Assembly (NCBI RefSeq): GCF_008629695.1
Contig: NZ_VWSH01000003.1
Location: 124,001-188,000, forward strand
Direction: 5' to 3'
DNA from: Taibaiella lutea
GTDB lineage: Bacteria > Bacteroidota > Bacteroidia > Chitinophagales > Chitinophagaceae
DNA: 64,000 nucleotides
Position 1 is the first letter of the stretch. Each line of letters opens with the position of its first letter. The notes under the pieces are model-generated. The model did no database searches and was not told where the DNA came from. It saw only the letters and a list, made by a program, of their open reading frames with translations. Position numbers and translations under genes: made by a program. Below, one piece after another: positions 17,097 to 26,456 of the stretch.

Positions 17097-18929
17097 ATGA
17101 AAAAGATTTTCTTTCTCCTTCTGTGCTTTATAACAGCAGGAACAACGGCATTAAATGCCCAAACCTGCAATGCAGCTTTTGGCTGGCAGGCAAACCCAAA
17201 TGGCAATAACATATGGAATGTGGATTTCTACAATAGCTCAAGCTCCAGCTCTGGTTCCAATACTTATAGTATGTGTACTATTAATTACGGAGACGGAAGT
17301 GCGGTGCAATATTTTGGTACGGGTTCTCCTTCCACAAGCCATAATTACGCTAACTCCGGCACCTATAACGTTACCGTAAGCATCCAAACGTACGACAGTA
17401 GTTCAAGCGGAAATACCATTGTTTGTAGTGATGTAGAAACACAAGTAGTAACTATAAGCGGTTCAGCTTGTGCCTCAACGGTAGCTACACAAAACAACGG
17501 CAGCGGTTCTTATACTTTCACTGCTACCAATCCTGCAGGTACATCAGGTATGACTTATTCATGGGATTTTGGTGATGGCAATACGGGTTCAGGCAATCCT
17601 GTAACGCATACTTATTCAACAGGCGGAAATTATACTGTAACGCTTACAAGCACAGGTGGCGGATGTAGTTACACTAACGCACAAGCTGTCAATTATTTTT
17701 CATCTACTTTTAATTGCAGCAGCGCGACTGCAGGTTTTACAAGTACTGTAAACAATTCTCTTGTTCAGTTTACCAATACTTCTTCGGGCAACCAGAATGT
17801 ACCCGGAACTATGTATCAGGGAAGCTGGGACTTTGGAGACGGTACAACTTCAACTTTCAATTACCCGAATACTTATACAGCCAGCCCTACCCACAATTAT
17901 ACAAGCACCGGAACTTACAGCGTTACACTTACTTATGAATGGGTGGACAGTTCAGGCAATCAGGTATTGTGCACTAAAACAGCAACAAATAGCGTTACTG
18001 TTACCAATCTGACCAATTATATTGACGGATACATCTGGGGCGATACAGCTTACAACAATCCGGGAGGTTTTACTTCAGACGTAAAAGTATGGCTTATCGT
18101 ACATGATGCAAATGCCAATACATTGACTGCCGTAGATTCTGTTGCCTTATTGTTCACACCTTTTTCCGGCACACATTATCAGTTTGACAATGTTCCGGCA
18201 GGAGATTATTTGGTTAAGGCGGCTGTTCAGGGACAAACAGCGGGAACGACAGGTTGGTTACCAACATATCACGACGCAAGCGTTTACTGGACTAATGCAA
18301 ATACTATTAACCATACCGGAAATATAAGTACCGACAGAAATATCAATATGCAAAGCGGTACAGTAACTTCCGGCCCGGGATTCATTGGTGGTAATATCAG
18401 TGCAGGTGCAGGAAAAGGAACAGGCACTGGTGTAGAAGGTATGCTTGTTTATTTAAGAGGCAACAATAATCAGTTAATTGCGCTTGCCTTTACGAATGCA
18501 GAGGGTGACTATTCGTTCTCCAACATTCCGACAGGTACTTACAGCGTATATCCTGAAGCAATCAATTATGCCACTACACCATATAACACGATTAACGTAA
18601 CAGCGTCACAAGCACATGTTTCAGCTATTGACTTTGAACAAACAAATGATGAGATTAAACCAAAGAATACAACTGGCATTACAAAAGTGAGTGAAAAGGA
18701 CGGCCTGAAAATCTATCCGAATCCTGCAAAGAATTCATTTACTATTGATAATCAAAACGGTCTTTTCAACGAGGTTAAAATCATGAATGCAGTAGGTCAG
18801 CTGATTAAAGAAATCAGCCTGAAAAACGGCATCAATAAGGTGGATGTTTCTGAAATGAATGCAGGTATCTATTACCTATTGATTAGCGGTAACGATAGTT
18901 CCCGTTCTATGAAGCTTGTGAAGCAATAA
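17097..18929 (+). CDS. T9SS-secreted protein with three PKD domains, a Cna-B-like domain and type A sorting domain
   Basis: 610 residues. A signal peptide ends at about 21 (TALNAQ). Three PKD-type domains follow (TINYGDGSAVQYF; YSWDFGDGNTGSGNP; GSWDFGDGTTSTF), each closing with an HxY...G.Y.VTLT strand. Residues about 300-420 form a beta region with IDGYIWGDTAYNNPGG. Residues about 425-515 look like a Cna-B/carboxypeptidase-regulatory fold (GVEGMLVYLRGNNNQ, TNAEGDYSFSNIPTGTYSV). The C-terminal type A domain (LKIYPNPAKNSFTIDN) closely matches that of the preceding gene. Likely a surface adhesin or structural protein; no catalytic site is visible. Confidence 0.88.
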   Translation: MKKIFFLLLCFITAGTTALNAQTCNAAFGWQANPNGNNIWNVDFYNSSSSSSGSNTYSMCTINYGDGSAVQYFGTGSPSTSHNYANSGTYNVTVSIQTYDSSSSGNTIVCSDVETQVVTISGSACASTVATQNNGSGSYTFTATNPAGTSGMTYSWDFGDGNTGSGNPVTHTYSTGGNYTVTLTSTGGGCSYTNAQAVNYFSSTFNCSSATAGFTSTVNNSLVQFTNTSSGNQNVPGTMYQGSWDFGDGTTSTFNYPNTYTASPTHNYTSTGTYSVTLTYEWVDSSGNQVLCTKTATNSVTVTNLTNYIDGYIWGDTAYNNPGGFTSDVKVWLIVHDANANTLTAVDSVALLFTPFSGTHYQFDNVPAGDYLVKAAVQGQTAGTTGWLPTYHDASVYWTNANTINHTGNISTDRNINMQSGTVTSGPGFIGGNISAGAGKGTGTGVEGMLVYLRGNNNQLIALAFTNAEGDYSFSNIPTGTYSVYPEAINYATTPYNTINVTASQAHVSAIDFEQTNDEIKPKNTTGITKVSEKDGLKIYPNPAKNSFTIDNQNGLFNEVKIMNAVGQLIKEISLKNGINKVDVSEMNAGIYYLLISGNDSSRSMKLVKQ

Positions 18930-18951
18930 TTTTGGTAAAAGTAAGTATGAT

Positions 18952-18987
18952 AAAAGCCATCTCTAAATTTGAGATGGCTTTTAGTTT
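18952..18987. terminator. Bidirectional terminator
   Basis: AAAAGCCATCTC and GAGATGGCTTTT form a 12-bp stem around TAAATTT. It is shared by the convergent genes at 17097 (plus) and 18987 (minus), with T/A runs on both sides. Confidence 0.8.
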
Positions 18988-19232
18988 TATCTGTAATCTT
19001 CCAGAATATCAAGATATAAATTCTCTACTTTTTTACGTGCCCAATCTGTTTTGCGTAAAAATTTAAGGCTGCTGTTCATGCTTGGTTTATTGATAAAACA
19101 ATTGATTGGAATATTAATGCCTAATTGCTCCCAGCCGCCATAGTATTCCAACAGATAATCGAGTATCATTTTAAGCGTTTTGCCATGTAGCGGGTCATTG
19201 GATGCCTGTCTGTTATTTTCCTGTGTCACCAT
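18987..19232 (-). CDS. VF530 family protein (DUF2132)
   Basis: 81 residues. It shows the family pattern clearly: [57 protein letters not shown] structure of the Vibrio fischeri VF530 protein is known and suggested DNA binding, but the cellular role is unsettled. The start lies one base after the stop of the ABC ATPase gene, so the two are almost certainly one transcript. Confidence 0.85.
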   Translation of the reverse strand: MVTQENNRQASNDPLHGKTLKMILDYLLEYYGGWEQLGINIPINCFINKPSMNSSLKFLRKTDWARKKVENLYLDILEDYR

Positions 19233-19233
19233 C

Positions 19234-20004
19234 TTACTTTTCTGTTTCTTCCATTCTTTTTGCTTTTGCGTCTCTTAAAAACTCTGATGCAAAAATGAAA
19301 TTGTTTAATAATTCGTCCTTACTGAAAATAATGTCTTTATTGGAGCCTTCCCATTGTTTTTTGCCCTGATGCATATATACAATATGGTCGCCGCTTTCCA
19401 TAACCGTATTCATATCATGAGTATTAATAACGGTTGTGATATTATATTCCTTTGTCAATTCACTTATCAACTGGTCAATAACCATAGATGTTTGCGGGTC
19501 GAGGCCTGAGTTAGGTTCATCACAGAAAAGATATTTGGGATTCAGTACCAGGGCTCTTGCCAGGGCTACCCTTTTCTTCATACCGCCACTTATTTCAGAC
19601 GGAAACTTTTTGTTTGAATCTTTAAGGTTTACCCTGTCCAGAACTTCCTGTACTCTTCTTATTTTTTCCCTGTAACGTTGAGTGGTAAACATATCGAGCG
19701 GAAACATCACATTATCCTGCACTGTTTTGCTATCGAATAAGGCGGAACCCTGAAATAACATGCCTATTTGCTGGCGCACTTCTTTCTTTTCCTTTTCTTC
19801 CATCTGTATAATGTCCTGCCCTTCATACAAAATCTGACCTGCATCAGGCTGAAACAATCCAATCATACACTTCATCAATACTGTTTTACCACTTCCGCTG
19901 GTTCCGATAATCAGGTTTGTTTTGCCGGCTTCCATTTTGAAACTTACATCCTGCAAAACCTTTTTGTCTCCGAAACTTTTCTCTACGTTTTTTACTTCTA
20001 TCAT
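19234..20004 (-). CDS. ABC transporter ATP-binding protein, MlaF/Ttg2A type
   Basis: 256 residues. Walker A GTSGSGKT (34-41), Q-loop [13 protein letters not shown], signature [14 protein letters not shown], Walker [14 protein letters not shown] and H-loop NTHDMN are all intact. The QGSALFDS sequence after the Q-loop and the SGGM(K/R)KRV signature are typical of MlaF, the ATPase of the outer-membrane lipid transport system. The partner permease (MlaE) and substrate-binding protein (MlaD) are usually adjacent but are not in this window; its companion here is the VF530 gene. The MlaF assignment is by sequence pattern. Confidence 0.85.
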   Translation of the reverse strand: MIEVKNVEKSFGDKKVLQDVSFKMEAGKTNLIIGTSGSGKTVLMKCMIGLFQPDAGQILYEGQDIIQMEEKEKKEVRQQIGMLFQGSALFDSKTVQDNVMFPLDMFTTQRYREKIRRVQEVLDRVNLKDSNKKFPSEISGGMKKRVALARALVLNPKYLFCDEPNSGLDPQTSMVIDQLISELTKEYNITTVINTHDMNTVMESGDHIVYMHQGKKQWEGSNKDIIFSKDELLNNFIFASEFLRDAKAKRMEETEK

Positions 20005-20042
20005 AATTGCCGGCTATTATTTTTCAGGTTGCATTTAGCTAA

Positions 20043-20075
20043 ACAAAAAAGCGTATCACATTGAGGTGATACGCA
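20043..20075 (-). terminator. Terminator of the transaldolase gene
   Basis: Read on the minus strand, GCGTATCAC and GTGATACGC form a 9-bp stem around CTCAAT and run into TTTTTTG. It lies 60 bases after the transaldolase stop and upstream of the ABC gene, which separates the two units. Confidence 0.8.
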
Positions 20076-20135
20076 AATGTAAAGAATAACATAGCAAAAG
20101 CAATAATGTTGTTCTTCTTATAATTTCTAATCTGA

Positions 20136-20786
20136 TTAAAGGCTTTTAGCGTCTTCCAGGAATTTTGCCAACCCGATATCTGTCAATGGGTGGTTCAACA
20201 AACCAACGATAGAGCTTAAAGGACAAGTGCAAATGTCGGCGCCTACTTCAGCACATTGAACAATGTGTAACGGCGTACGGATAGAGGCAGCAAGCACTTC
20301 AGTCATGTAACCTTGTGTATTGTATAAATCTACGATTTGCTTGATTAAGGCAACGCCATCCCAGGTAGCATCATCAATGCGGCCAATAAATGGAGAAACC
20401 ATTGTTGCACCTGCTTTTGCAGCCATAATAGCTTGTCCGGCAGAGAATACTAATGTACAATTGGTTTGAATTTCGTTATCGGAAAAATATTTGATTGCCT
20501 TGATGCCTTCTTTTATCATTGGTATTTTCACAACGATATTATCATGCAAGGCAGCCAGCTTTTCGCCTTCGGCAACCATTCCTTTGAAATCTGTAGCAAT
20601 CACTTCCGCACTTACAGGGCCATCCACAATAGCACAGATATCTTTATAGTGTTTCATGATTGCATCCTGACCTTTAATGCCTTCTTTGGCCATTAACGAC
20701 GGATTGGTTGTTACGCCATCAAGAATACCTAAATCGTGTGCTTCCTGAATTTGGGCAAGATTGGCTGTGTCAATAAAGAATTTCAT
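20136..20786 (-). CDS. Transaldolase, small TalC/FSA-type
   Basis: 216 residues, the length of the short transaldolase/fructose-6-phosphate aldolase class. It transfers a dihydroxyacetone unit between sugar phosphates in the pentose phosphate pathway. The start MKFFIDTANLAQIQEA, DGVTTNPSL, the Schiff-base lysine K87 in NIVVKIPM, and NCTLVFSAGQA with ATMVSPFIGR are family hallmarks. Whether it acts as a transaldolase or as an aldolase cannot be decided from the sequence alone, though most Bacteroidota members are annotated as transaldolase. Confidence 0.92.
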   Translation of the reverse strand: MKFFIDTANLAQIQEAHDLGILDGVTTNPSLMAKEGIKGQDAIMKHYKDICAIVDGPVSAEVIATDFKGMVAEGEKLAALHDNIVVKIPMIKEGIKAIKYFSDNEIQTNCTLVFSAGQAIMAAKAGATMVSPFIGRIDDATWDGVALIKQIVDLYNTQGYMTEVLAASIRTPLHIVQCAEVGADICTCPLSSIVGLLNHPLTDIGLAKFLEDAKSL

Positions 20787-20878
20787 ATTTGATTCTGCTT
20801 ATTTTACTTATTGTAGAGGAGAAAGGGTCGGAGATAATATTGTTCTTTTGATTGTAGCAACAGAAGAAAATAAAAAAT

Positions 20879-20972
20879 GGCAAGTTACTTATATCGCACC
20901 GCTCAACCGCTTATCCTTGCTGCATTCCTGCCCTGGGGAGGTTCAGCAGGAGCTGGTCGTATAAGACTTGCC
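20879..20972 (-). ncRNA. ffs: Signal recognition particle RNA, small bacterial type
   Basis: On the minus strand the transcript begins GGCAAGTCTTATA and ends TATAAGTAACTTGCC, which pair with a 2-nt bulge to form the terminal stem. Between them is the conserved SRP apical domain, CCTGCTGAACCTCCCCAGG followed by GCAGGAATGCAGCAAGG, with the GGAA-type tetraloop region replaced by GGAAT. An exact -7 element (TACATTTG) sits just upstream and a T-rich tail (ATTTTTTATTTTC) follows the 3' end. The length (94 nt) and shape match the short SRP RNA lacking an Alu domain. It works with Ffh in membrane targeting of nascent proteins. Confidence 0.9.
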
Positions 20973-20976
20973 GCGG

Positions 20977-20984
20977 CAAATGTA
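20977..20984 (-). promoter_or_regulatory. -7 promoter box of the SRP RNA gene
   Basis: On the minus strand this reads TACATTTG, an exact TAnnTTTG, ending 5 bases before the predicted 5' end of the SRP RNA. No clear TTTG was found at the -33 distance. Confidence 0.55.
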
Positions 20985-21069
20985 CGCCCCCTTTTTGAGA
21001 TAATAAAATTTAATTGTGAAGTTTTCCGATAATTGATGGTTTTAATGATCTCCGAATATAAATTCAAAG

Positions 21070-21963
21070 TCATTGCGGCTCCTTTAAAACTGCAATTAAC
21101 TGATACATTTCCTGCGATTTATCATCTTGTTGTGTGTTTTCATAAGTCAAAGCCATCTCTTCCAACATTCTTACTATAACAGCTTTATTAGACAATGGCT
21201 GGAAAAATTGCTCTTCGTGGCCTGCTTTTATTTTTTTCAGATAAATCTCTACGTCATTCTGCGTATATACCATACCATTTACAGGATCGATATAAAACTG
21301 AATGGTTTGTAAAGGTTCCGTATCCGGTGTAAGAAAGCTGTATTGTGTATCGAAAAATGCAATTACAAACTGGCGGGGTAAGCCGACTGCAAAAATGGGA
21401 ATATCCAACAACTCACATAAAGCCAGGTAAATAACCCCTATTGAAAAAGCATTGCCTTGCTTGCTTTCCAGCGTATGGTTAATAAAAAAAAGATTGGGAT
21501 CTCTTTCTGTAATCTCATGTCCCTGCAATTTGTAATAATTGTACAAAATGCTGTTCACAATATTGATTTGCTCCAGCGGAGTAAGATAAGAATTGAGTTC
21601 CAGCCAGATATTACGCCGCATCTGATCTAATTGTTTCAGAAATGTCTGCGTATTCAAATCGGGATAACGATACTTTGCAAGCAATAATGCTCCTTTAAAA
21701 AGAGAGGGTAATTCTTCTTTTCCCCATGCGGCAAGTTCTTGTTGCAGCTCCGTAAACAATGCTCTATGAATCAGATGTTCAATTCTGTATTGAACATTTT
21801 CATCTTCCGTCGCTTCCCACAATTGCTCCAAATTCGGAATAATTTCCTTGCCATAACCCAATAGTCGATTCGCTACCGTTTCAAAAACCTCCGTATCCGG
21901 GTCATCAACCAAATGAAGCAAAGCTGTTATTTCCTTATTCAACTGCATACAATCAATATTCAT
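21070..21963 (-). CDS. SirB1-like transglutaminase-fold protein
   Basis: 297 residues, no signal peptide. Residues about 155-215 show the SirB1/transglutaminase-like core: INIVNSILYNYYKLQGHE, DPNLFFINHTLESKQGNAFS, IGVIYLALCELLDIP, VGLPRQFVIAF. In related proteins this fold appears to be non-catalytic; the usual nucleophile position in GNAFSIGV has no cysteine here, which agrees with a non-enzymatic role. The C-terminal ~60 residues are helical and may be tetratricopeptide-like. Function unknown. It is preceded and followed by genes of unrelated function. Confidence 0.75.
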   Translation of the reverse strand: MNIDCMQLNKEITALLHLVDDPDTEVFETVANRLLGYGKEIIPNLEQLWEATEDENVQYRIEHLIHRALFTELQQELAAWGKEELPSLFKGALLLAKYRYPDLNTQTFLKQLDQMRRNIWLELNSYLTPLEQINIVNSILYNYYKLQGHEITERDPNLFFINHTLESKQGNAFSIGVIYLALCELLDIPIFAVGLPRQFVIAFFDTQYSFLTPDTEPLQTIQFYIDPVNGMVYTQNDVEIYLKKIKAGHEEQFFQPLSNKAVIVRMLEEMALTYENTQQDDKSQEMYQLIAVLKEPQ

Positions 21964-22054
21964 TTATTATGCTAAAATACTCGATTTAAAGCAAATATTC
22001 CCGGTTTTTGCCGAAAACCTTACTGCTGTAAAACCGATTACTTTAAATTTTTCA

Positions 22055-23740
22055 CTAAAACAATACCGTAAAATCAAGTATGGATCGGGCACGTTTTAAT
22101 TTAACTTTTACCTGATCACCGGTTTTAAAATTGGCAATTGCCTTTTTGTAAGAATCTATATCAGTGATATTAAAATTGGCGATTTGTAAAATAATATCAC
22201 CTTGCAAAATTCCTGCTTTAGCGGCAGGCATGTCACCAATTAAACCATCCACCTTTACTCCTACATCCTTAAAATTATAATCTGGCAAAACACCGAAATT
22301 GACTTTGCCGCTTTCTTCCTGAACAATTTTTGTTGCCTGATAAGTAGCGAATAAAGGAGTTGGTTGAGCTTCCATTGCCTGTGTTACTCCTAAAACATAA
22401 TCAACAACATCTCTAATCCCTATAAAGTTTAAGGAAGGTACATCATCGCTGGCCTGATGATAATTAGGATCGGGTCCCGATGAAAAAGAAAGAACCGGCA
22501 GGCCAATTTTATAAAATGAAGATTCGTCTGAAGAAACTGCAGCAGCACTATCTTTTATGAGCTTGAAATTAGACTTAATGCCTGTAAAAGCAGGATTCCA
22601 ACTCAAAGAACTTCCAACTCCGTTAACCCAGAGATATCGGTTGATAGCAGCGAAACGACCTACCATATTAAGGTTGATCATGTAAGCGAAAGCACTTTTT
22701 GAAAAGTCAGAAGCATCTACAAAGGCGCGGGAACCCAACATACCATACTCCTCGGCCGAAAATGCTATGAATAAGTAATTGTATTTTTTACCGGGTTGTT
22801 GTTTCAGCTTATTTGCCAAGGCCAACATTGCAGCTACGCCACTTGCATTGTCGTTAGCACCATTATAAATTGCTTTTGAATTGCTTTTTGTATCAAAGAA
22901 GTCCGTACCATTTCCTAAATGGTCATAATGTGCAGCGATTATAACAGTTTGTGTAGCATTGTTATTGATGATTCCCATTACATTGGTGCCTGATTTATAT
23001 AATTTCTTATACACAATGTTCACCAAAATCGGCTGCATGACTTTCATATTGGCAATATGCAAATCATAAATCTTCTTACTTACAAGTAACACAGGTATAT
23101 TTAAACGTTCGCCCGCAAATACTCCTTTTTTATAGGCCGGGAAAAATTTGCCGCCATAGTTATCATAAAACAAAACAGAGGTTGCTCCACGTTCTGCTGC
23201 TGTTTTTGCCTTTTTATAGGATTCTGCCTCCCAGTTATAGTTAGGATTTTTTGCATCATTCTCAGTTTCATATAACGGAATAATCCAGGGACTGCCGGCT
23301 TCTTTACTATCAGGCAAAACATAATTTTCATCTTTTCCTCCAATAGAGTAACTGGCAGGAAAGGCATCTTCCGGAACAGATATAAAACGGTTATTGATAC
23401 TGAATCTTACTTCAGGAGAAAGCTCCGAACCTCTTTCAAATTTAAAAGACCGGTTATAGGATTTTCCATAAGGGAGCAAGCCAATTTGAGCCATTCGCTT
23501 TTGAATATATGTACCGGCCAGCATTTCGCCATTGGTACCGGTCAATCTTCCTTCCAATGCATCAGAAGCCAGATAATTTATATCGGCGTGCAATTGCTTA
23601 TCGACGGCTTCATTCTCCAGTTTTGTATCTGCAGCGGGGTCTTTTCCCGGAATAACTTTTTTCCATATCTGAGCTTCCACCTGAAAGCTATATGCTGTAC
23701 ATAAAAAGGAAAGAAGAAATACCCGAAGAAAAAGGCTCAT
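22055..23740 (-). CDS. Secreted M28 family aminopeptidase with PA and PDZ domains
   Basis: 561 residues with a signal peptide (cleavage after about residue 23, FQVEAQ). The catalytic M28 domain, about residues 265-450, has the two-zinc residues: AAHYDHLGNG (His/Asp), GANDNASG (bridging Asp), FSAEEYGMLG (base and ligand Glu) and YHQASDD (final His). A PA insert precedes it (about 110-235). The last ~90 residues form a PDZ domain (GVKVDGLIGDMPAAKAGILQ, GDIILQIANFNITDIDSYKK). It probably trims peptides in the periplasm. A minus-strand -7 box (TAAATTTG, 23791-23784) lies about 45 bp upstream of the ATG. Confidence 0.9.
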   Translation of the reverse strand: MSLFLRVFLLSFLCTAYSFQVEAQIWKKVIPGKDPAADTKLENEAVDKQLHADINYLASDALEGRLTGTNGEMLAGTYIQKRMAQIGLLPYGKSYNRSFKFERGSELSPEVRFSINNRFISVPEDAFPASYSIGGKDENYVLPDSKEAGSPWIIPLYETENDAKNPNYNWEAESYKKAKTAAERGATSVLFYDNYGGKFFPAYKKGVFAGERLNIPVLLVSKKIYDLHIANMKVMQPILVNIVYKKLYKSGTNVMGIINNNATQTVIIAAHYDHLGNGTDFFDTKSNSKAIYNGANDNASGVAAMLALANKLKQQPGKKYNYLFIAFSAEEYGMLGSRAFVDASDFSKSAFAYMINLNMVGRFAAINRYLWVNGVGSSLSWNPAFTGIKSNFKLIKDSAAAVSSDESSFYKIGLPVLSFSSGPDPNYHQASDDVPSLNFIGIRDVVDYVLGVTQAMEAQPTPLFATYQATKIVQEESGKVNFGVLPDYNFKDVGVKVDGLIGDMPAAKAGILQGDIILQIANFNITDIDSYKKAIANFKTGDQVKVKLKRARSILDFTVLF

Positions 23741-23814
23741 TAAAATATAATTAAGGTTAAATAAATTAAGGGGAAAACCGAAACAAATTTAGGGAAAAAC
23801 ATTGCTAAGATTTA

Positions 23815-23845
23815 ATAAAAAAAGAGCCGGAAGTTCCGGCTCTTT
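23815..23845 (-). terminator. Terminator of the gldKLMN cluster
   Basis: AAAGAGCCGGAA and TTCCGGCTCTTT form a 12-bp stem with a one-base centre and run into a T-rich tract on the minus strand, 22 bases after the gldN stop. Confidence 0.85.
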
Positions 23846-23867
23846 ACTAAAAATATATTGTGTGGGA

Positions 23868-24779
23868 TTAACGTGACCACATGTCATCATCTTTTTCACG
23901 CAAAGTCTCTGTTACTTCACCGCCTTGTTCTAAACCTCTAAGTCCTTTTTCAAAGGTTCTTCCGTCAGGATTATCAGCAGTAGATTTAATCACATAACTT
24001 GCAAAGTATCTGCCATCAAAATAATCTGCCCAAGACATTCTGTGTACATCATTTTGTGGGTTGTAAACTTCATAGTTAACCAATAATTTTCTTAATTGGT
24101 CATAGTTCAACCAGAACATCGGAGATGAACCAACATATAACCCTGTGCTTTCACTTTTGATATCGACCATAGGTGCAATTCCCACGATACGAACAACCAT
24201 ACGACCTAAGTTTCTGTCAAAAATCCAGTCTTCTTTAATACGATATTGAGTAACGGAGTTGATGTCAAATTCTTTATGAATCACTTTCAATTCCATTTCA
24301 CCGGTTTCGATATTAGGTACTTCTATCGTATCTGTAGTTCCACCTATTTGTTTTTCAAGGCTCGGCATATCCAATGCAGTAGTAAACCTGTCATCGATGT
24401 TACTGTAAGCATTTACTTTCCCTTTTCTTACAGCATCAATTAAGATCTCAATAAACGCACCACCACCAGAATACTCGTCACCTTCAAAGATAAATGCCTG
24501 GTTTTGCTTTTGCCTAACATCAATCACACGCCAAACTCTTCTTTTCCATGCAACATCAATTTCTCTGATTGAAGTCTGATCCAATGATCTGTTAACGTGA
24601 GGGACAGCGTCAATTGCTCCGTCCTTTACCAGAGAAGGTTTCCAATAAGCATTTACAGCATCAGTGTTTGGAGTCGTTGATGCAGGATCAACTGTGCCAG
24701 GTCCTTGTGCAAAAACCGCGCCGGAACACAACACAATGCTTGCAGCAAAACTATATTTTTTCAAGATATTCATCTTCAT
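23868..24779 (-). CDS. gldN: Gliding motility/T9SS protein GldN (PorN)
   Basis: 303 residues. A periplasmic component of the type IX secretion core that in studied species forms a ring complex with GldK at the outer membrane. A signal peptide ends at about residue 24 (GAVFAQ). Family features: DIAWKRRVWRVIDVRQKQN, RIKEDWIFDRNLGRM, VRIVGIAPM, PMFWLNYDQLRKLLVNYEV and MSWADYFDGRYF. It is the last gene of gldK-L-M-N, 22 bp after gldM, and is followed by a terminator. Confidence 0.95.
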   Translation of the reverse strand: MKMNILKKYSFAASIVLCSGAVFAQGPGTVDPASTTPNTDAVNAYWKPSLVKDGAIDAVPHVNRSLDQTSIREIDVAWKRRVWRVIDVRQKQNQAFIFEGDEYSGGGAFIEILIDAVRKGKVNAYSNIDDRFTTALDMPSLEKQIGGTTDTIEVPNIETGEMELKVIHKEFDINSVTQYRIKEDWIFDRNLGRMVVRIVGIAPMVDIKSESTGLYVGSSPMFWLNYDQLRKLLVNYEVYNPQNDVHRMSWADYFDGRYFASYVIKSTADNPDGRTFEKGLRGLEQGGEVTETLREKDDDMWSR

Positions 24780-24801
24780 TAGTTTATTATAAAGAGATCA
24801 A

Positions 24802-26343
24802 TTAATTTAAAGTTAGAACAATCGGGTTAATAGAGCGGACTTTTTTATCAGGCCCAACTGCTTTAATACTTTCAAAGAAAACTCTATCACCAGGTCTTGC
24901 TCTTTGCATAACTGCTTGGCAAGCCTCGTTAAATCTGTTACCGTTAACATCAATTACCTGCAAATCGCCTACTCTTGGTGCGTACATAAATCTAAAGGCA
25001 GTAACTTTAAATTGTGTTTCAAAATCGAAGTTTTCCAATTTAGCAATAACACCTGGTTGAGCTTTGAAAACAGCGGCATTAATAAGACCACTAACCTTAT
25101 TACCCACAGTAGCGGTAGGGTCAGGAATCAACTTCACACGAATTTCACCACCACCAATTTTGGCCGTTGCACCTCCGGTACGGGATTTACCCATAATTGC
25201 CCATTGAAGCTTGCCAACAGTTGTAACATTAGCAATATAATGACCTTTACCGGTTGTAGACAGATTAGCGCCAGGAACTGACAATGATACATCTTCAATA
25301 TTATAACCTGATGCTGATAGTGTAATCGGATTATCAACTCCGATATACATTACATTCATTTTATCCAGTTGAAGAGATGCTCCTGCTGTACCAACCATGT
25401 AATTGAATTCGTAAGGGAAACTTTCCATTTTTCCATTCAAAGGTACTGTAATTGCTCCTTTTCTGGTTTGCATACCAACACCAGCAGCTTGAAACTTCAT
25501 TGTACCAACACCATCTTTAACCTGAACACCTGGTCCCATATTTGTTACCATAGTCTTGTTATAGGCGGCAAGTATAATAGTTGCTTCAATTTCCTGTCCT
25601 ACTAATGCATAGCTGGTTTTAGGAGTTGCCACAGCAATAACGTTATCAAATTTCAATACTGCCGCATCCACTTGTCTCAATAGATTTTCTACTACTACAG
25701 ATTCAGAGTTCTTTACGTCATTCTTAAATTTAGACAACATTGCAATAGTAGCTACAACCGGAATATTGTGGAATGTTCCGAATGACCAATCCCCTGTCGG
25801 ATTTTCATCGCTCTTTTCAAGGTCAGTTAATTGGATTGGTAAATCTGCTTGTAAACTTGCTTTTGCAGTAGGATTATCAATCTGGTTAATTAAAAACGCT
25901 TTATAATCTTCTAATTTTTTACGTAAGGTAGCGCCTTCTTTTTCTTCAACAAAAAGCTTTGTTGAAACATCGATATTATCCAACCCTTTCAATTCTTGCT
26001 TACCATTACTTCCTGTCTCATAACCGCCGGATTTTTCAACTACCATTTTAGAAAGACCATCCAGATATGCCATCATCTTTTCAGCTTCAGCTTTAACAAG
26101 CAAAGCCTTTTCTCTTGGCTTTTCAGCTCTTTCTTTAGTTTCAGGATCTTTAGCTAAATCATCAAATGTTTTATAAAACTGCTGATTTTTACCATCAATT
26201 GAAGTAATTGATTTTTCAATACTTGTATTAATAGTCTGGAAAGCGGTAAGTACTTCTTTTGTAATATTTAGGGCAAGCATTGCTGTCAACACCAAATACA
26301 TGAGGTTGATCATCAACTGCCGGGGATCTTTAGGTAAAGCCAT
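24802..26343 (-). CDS. gldM: Gliding motility/T9SS motor protein GldM (PorM)
   Basis: 513 residues. Inner-membrane protein with one N-terminal helix (about 10-30, LMINLMYLVLTAMLALNITK) and a long periplasmic part. With GldL it forms the proton-driven motor that powers type IX secretion and gliding. The start MALPKDPRQLMINLMYLVLTAM is typical of the family. The C-terminal domain carries VGDLQVIDVNGNRFNEACQ and RPGDRVFFESIKAVGPDKK. It is 113 bp downstream of gldL in the same direction. Confidence 0.96.
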   Translation of the reverse strand: MALPKDPRQLMINLMYLVLTAMLALNITKEVLTAFQTINTSIEKSITSIDGKNQQFYKTFDDLAKDPETKERAEKPREKALLVKAEAEKMMAYLDGLSKMVVEKSGGYETGSNGKQELKGLDNIDVSTKLFVEEKEGATLRKKLEDYKAFLINQIDNPTAKASLQADLPIQLTDLEKSDENPTGDWSFGTFHNIPVVATIAMLSKFKNDVKNSESVVVENLLRQVDAAVLKFDNVIAVATPKTSYALVGQEIEATIILAAYNKTMVTNMGPGVQVKDGVGTMKFQAAGVGMQTRKGAITVPLNGKMESFPYEFNYMVGTAGASLQLDKMNVMYIGVDNPITLSASGYNIEDVSLSVPGANLSTTGKGHYIANVTTVGKLQWAIMGKSRTGGATAKIGGGEIRVKLIPDPTATVGNKVSGLINAAVFKAQPGVIAKLENFDFETQFKVTAFRFMYAPRVGDLQVIDVNGNRFNEACQAVMQRARPGDRVFFESIKAVGPDKKVRSINPIVLTLN

Positions 26344-26456
26344 CCTTTAAACTTTTTCTTATTGTTTAAATCTTTAACAAGGATTATAACAAAGCGTCAA
26401 CCACCTGAAATTATATCCGATTGCTATTTAATGAATAAAAATAATTGTGCTTTTTA

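Noticed and set aside
20761-20964. 67-codon plus-strand frame
   Set aside because: It runs antisense through the SRP RNA gene and has no domain features.
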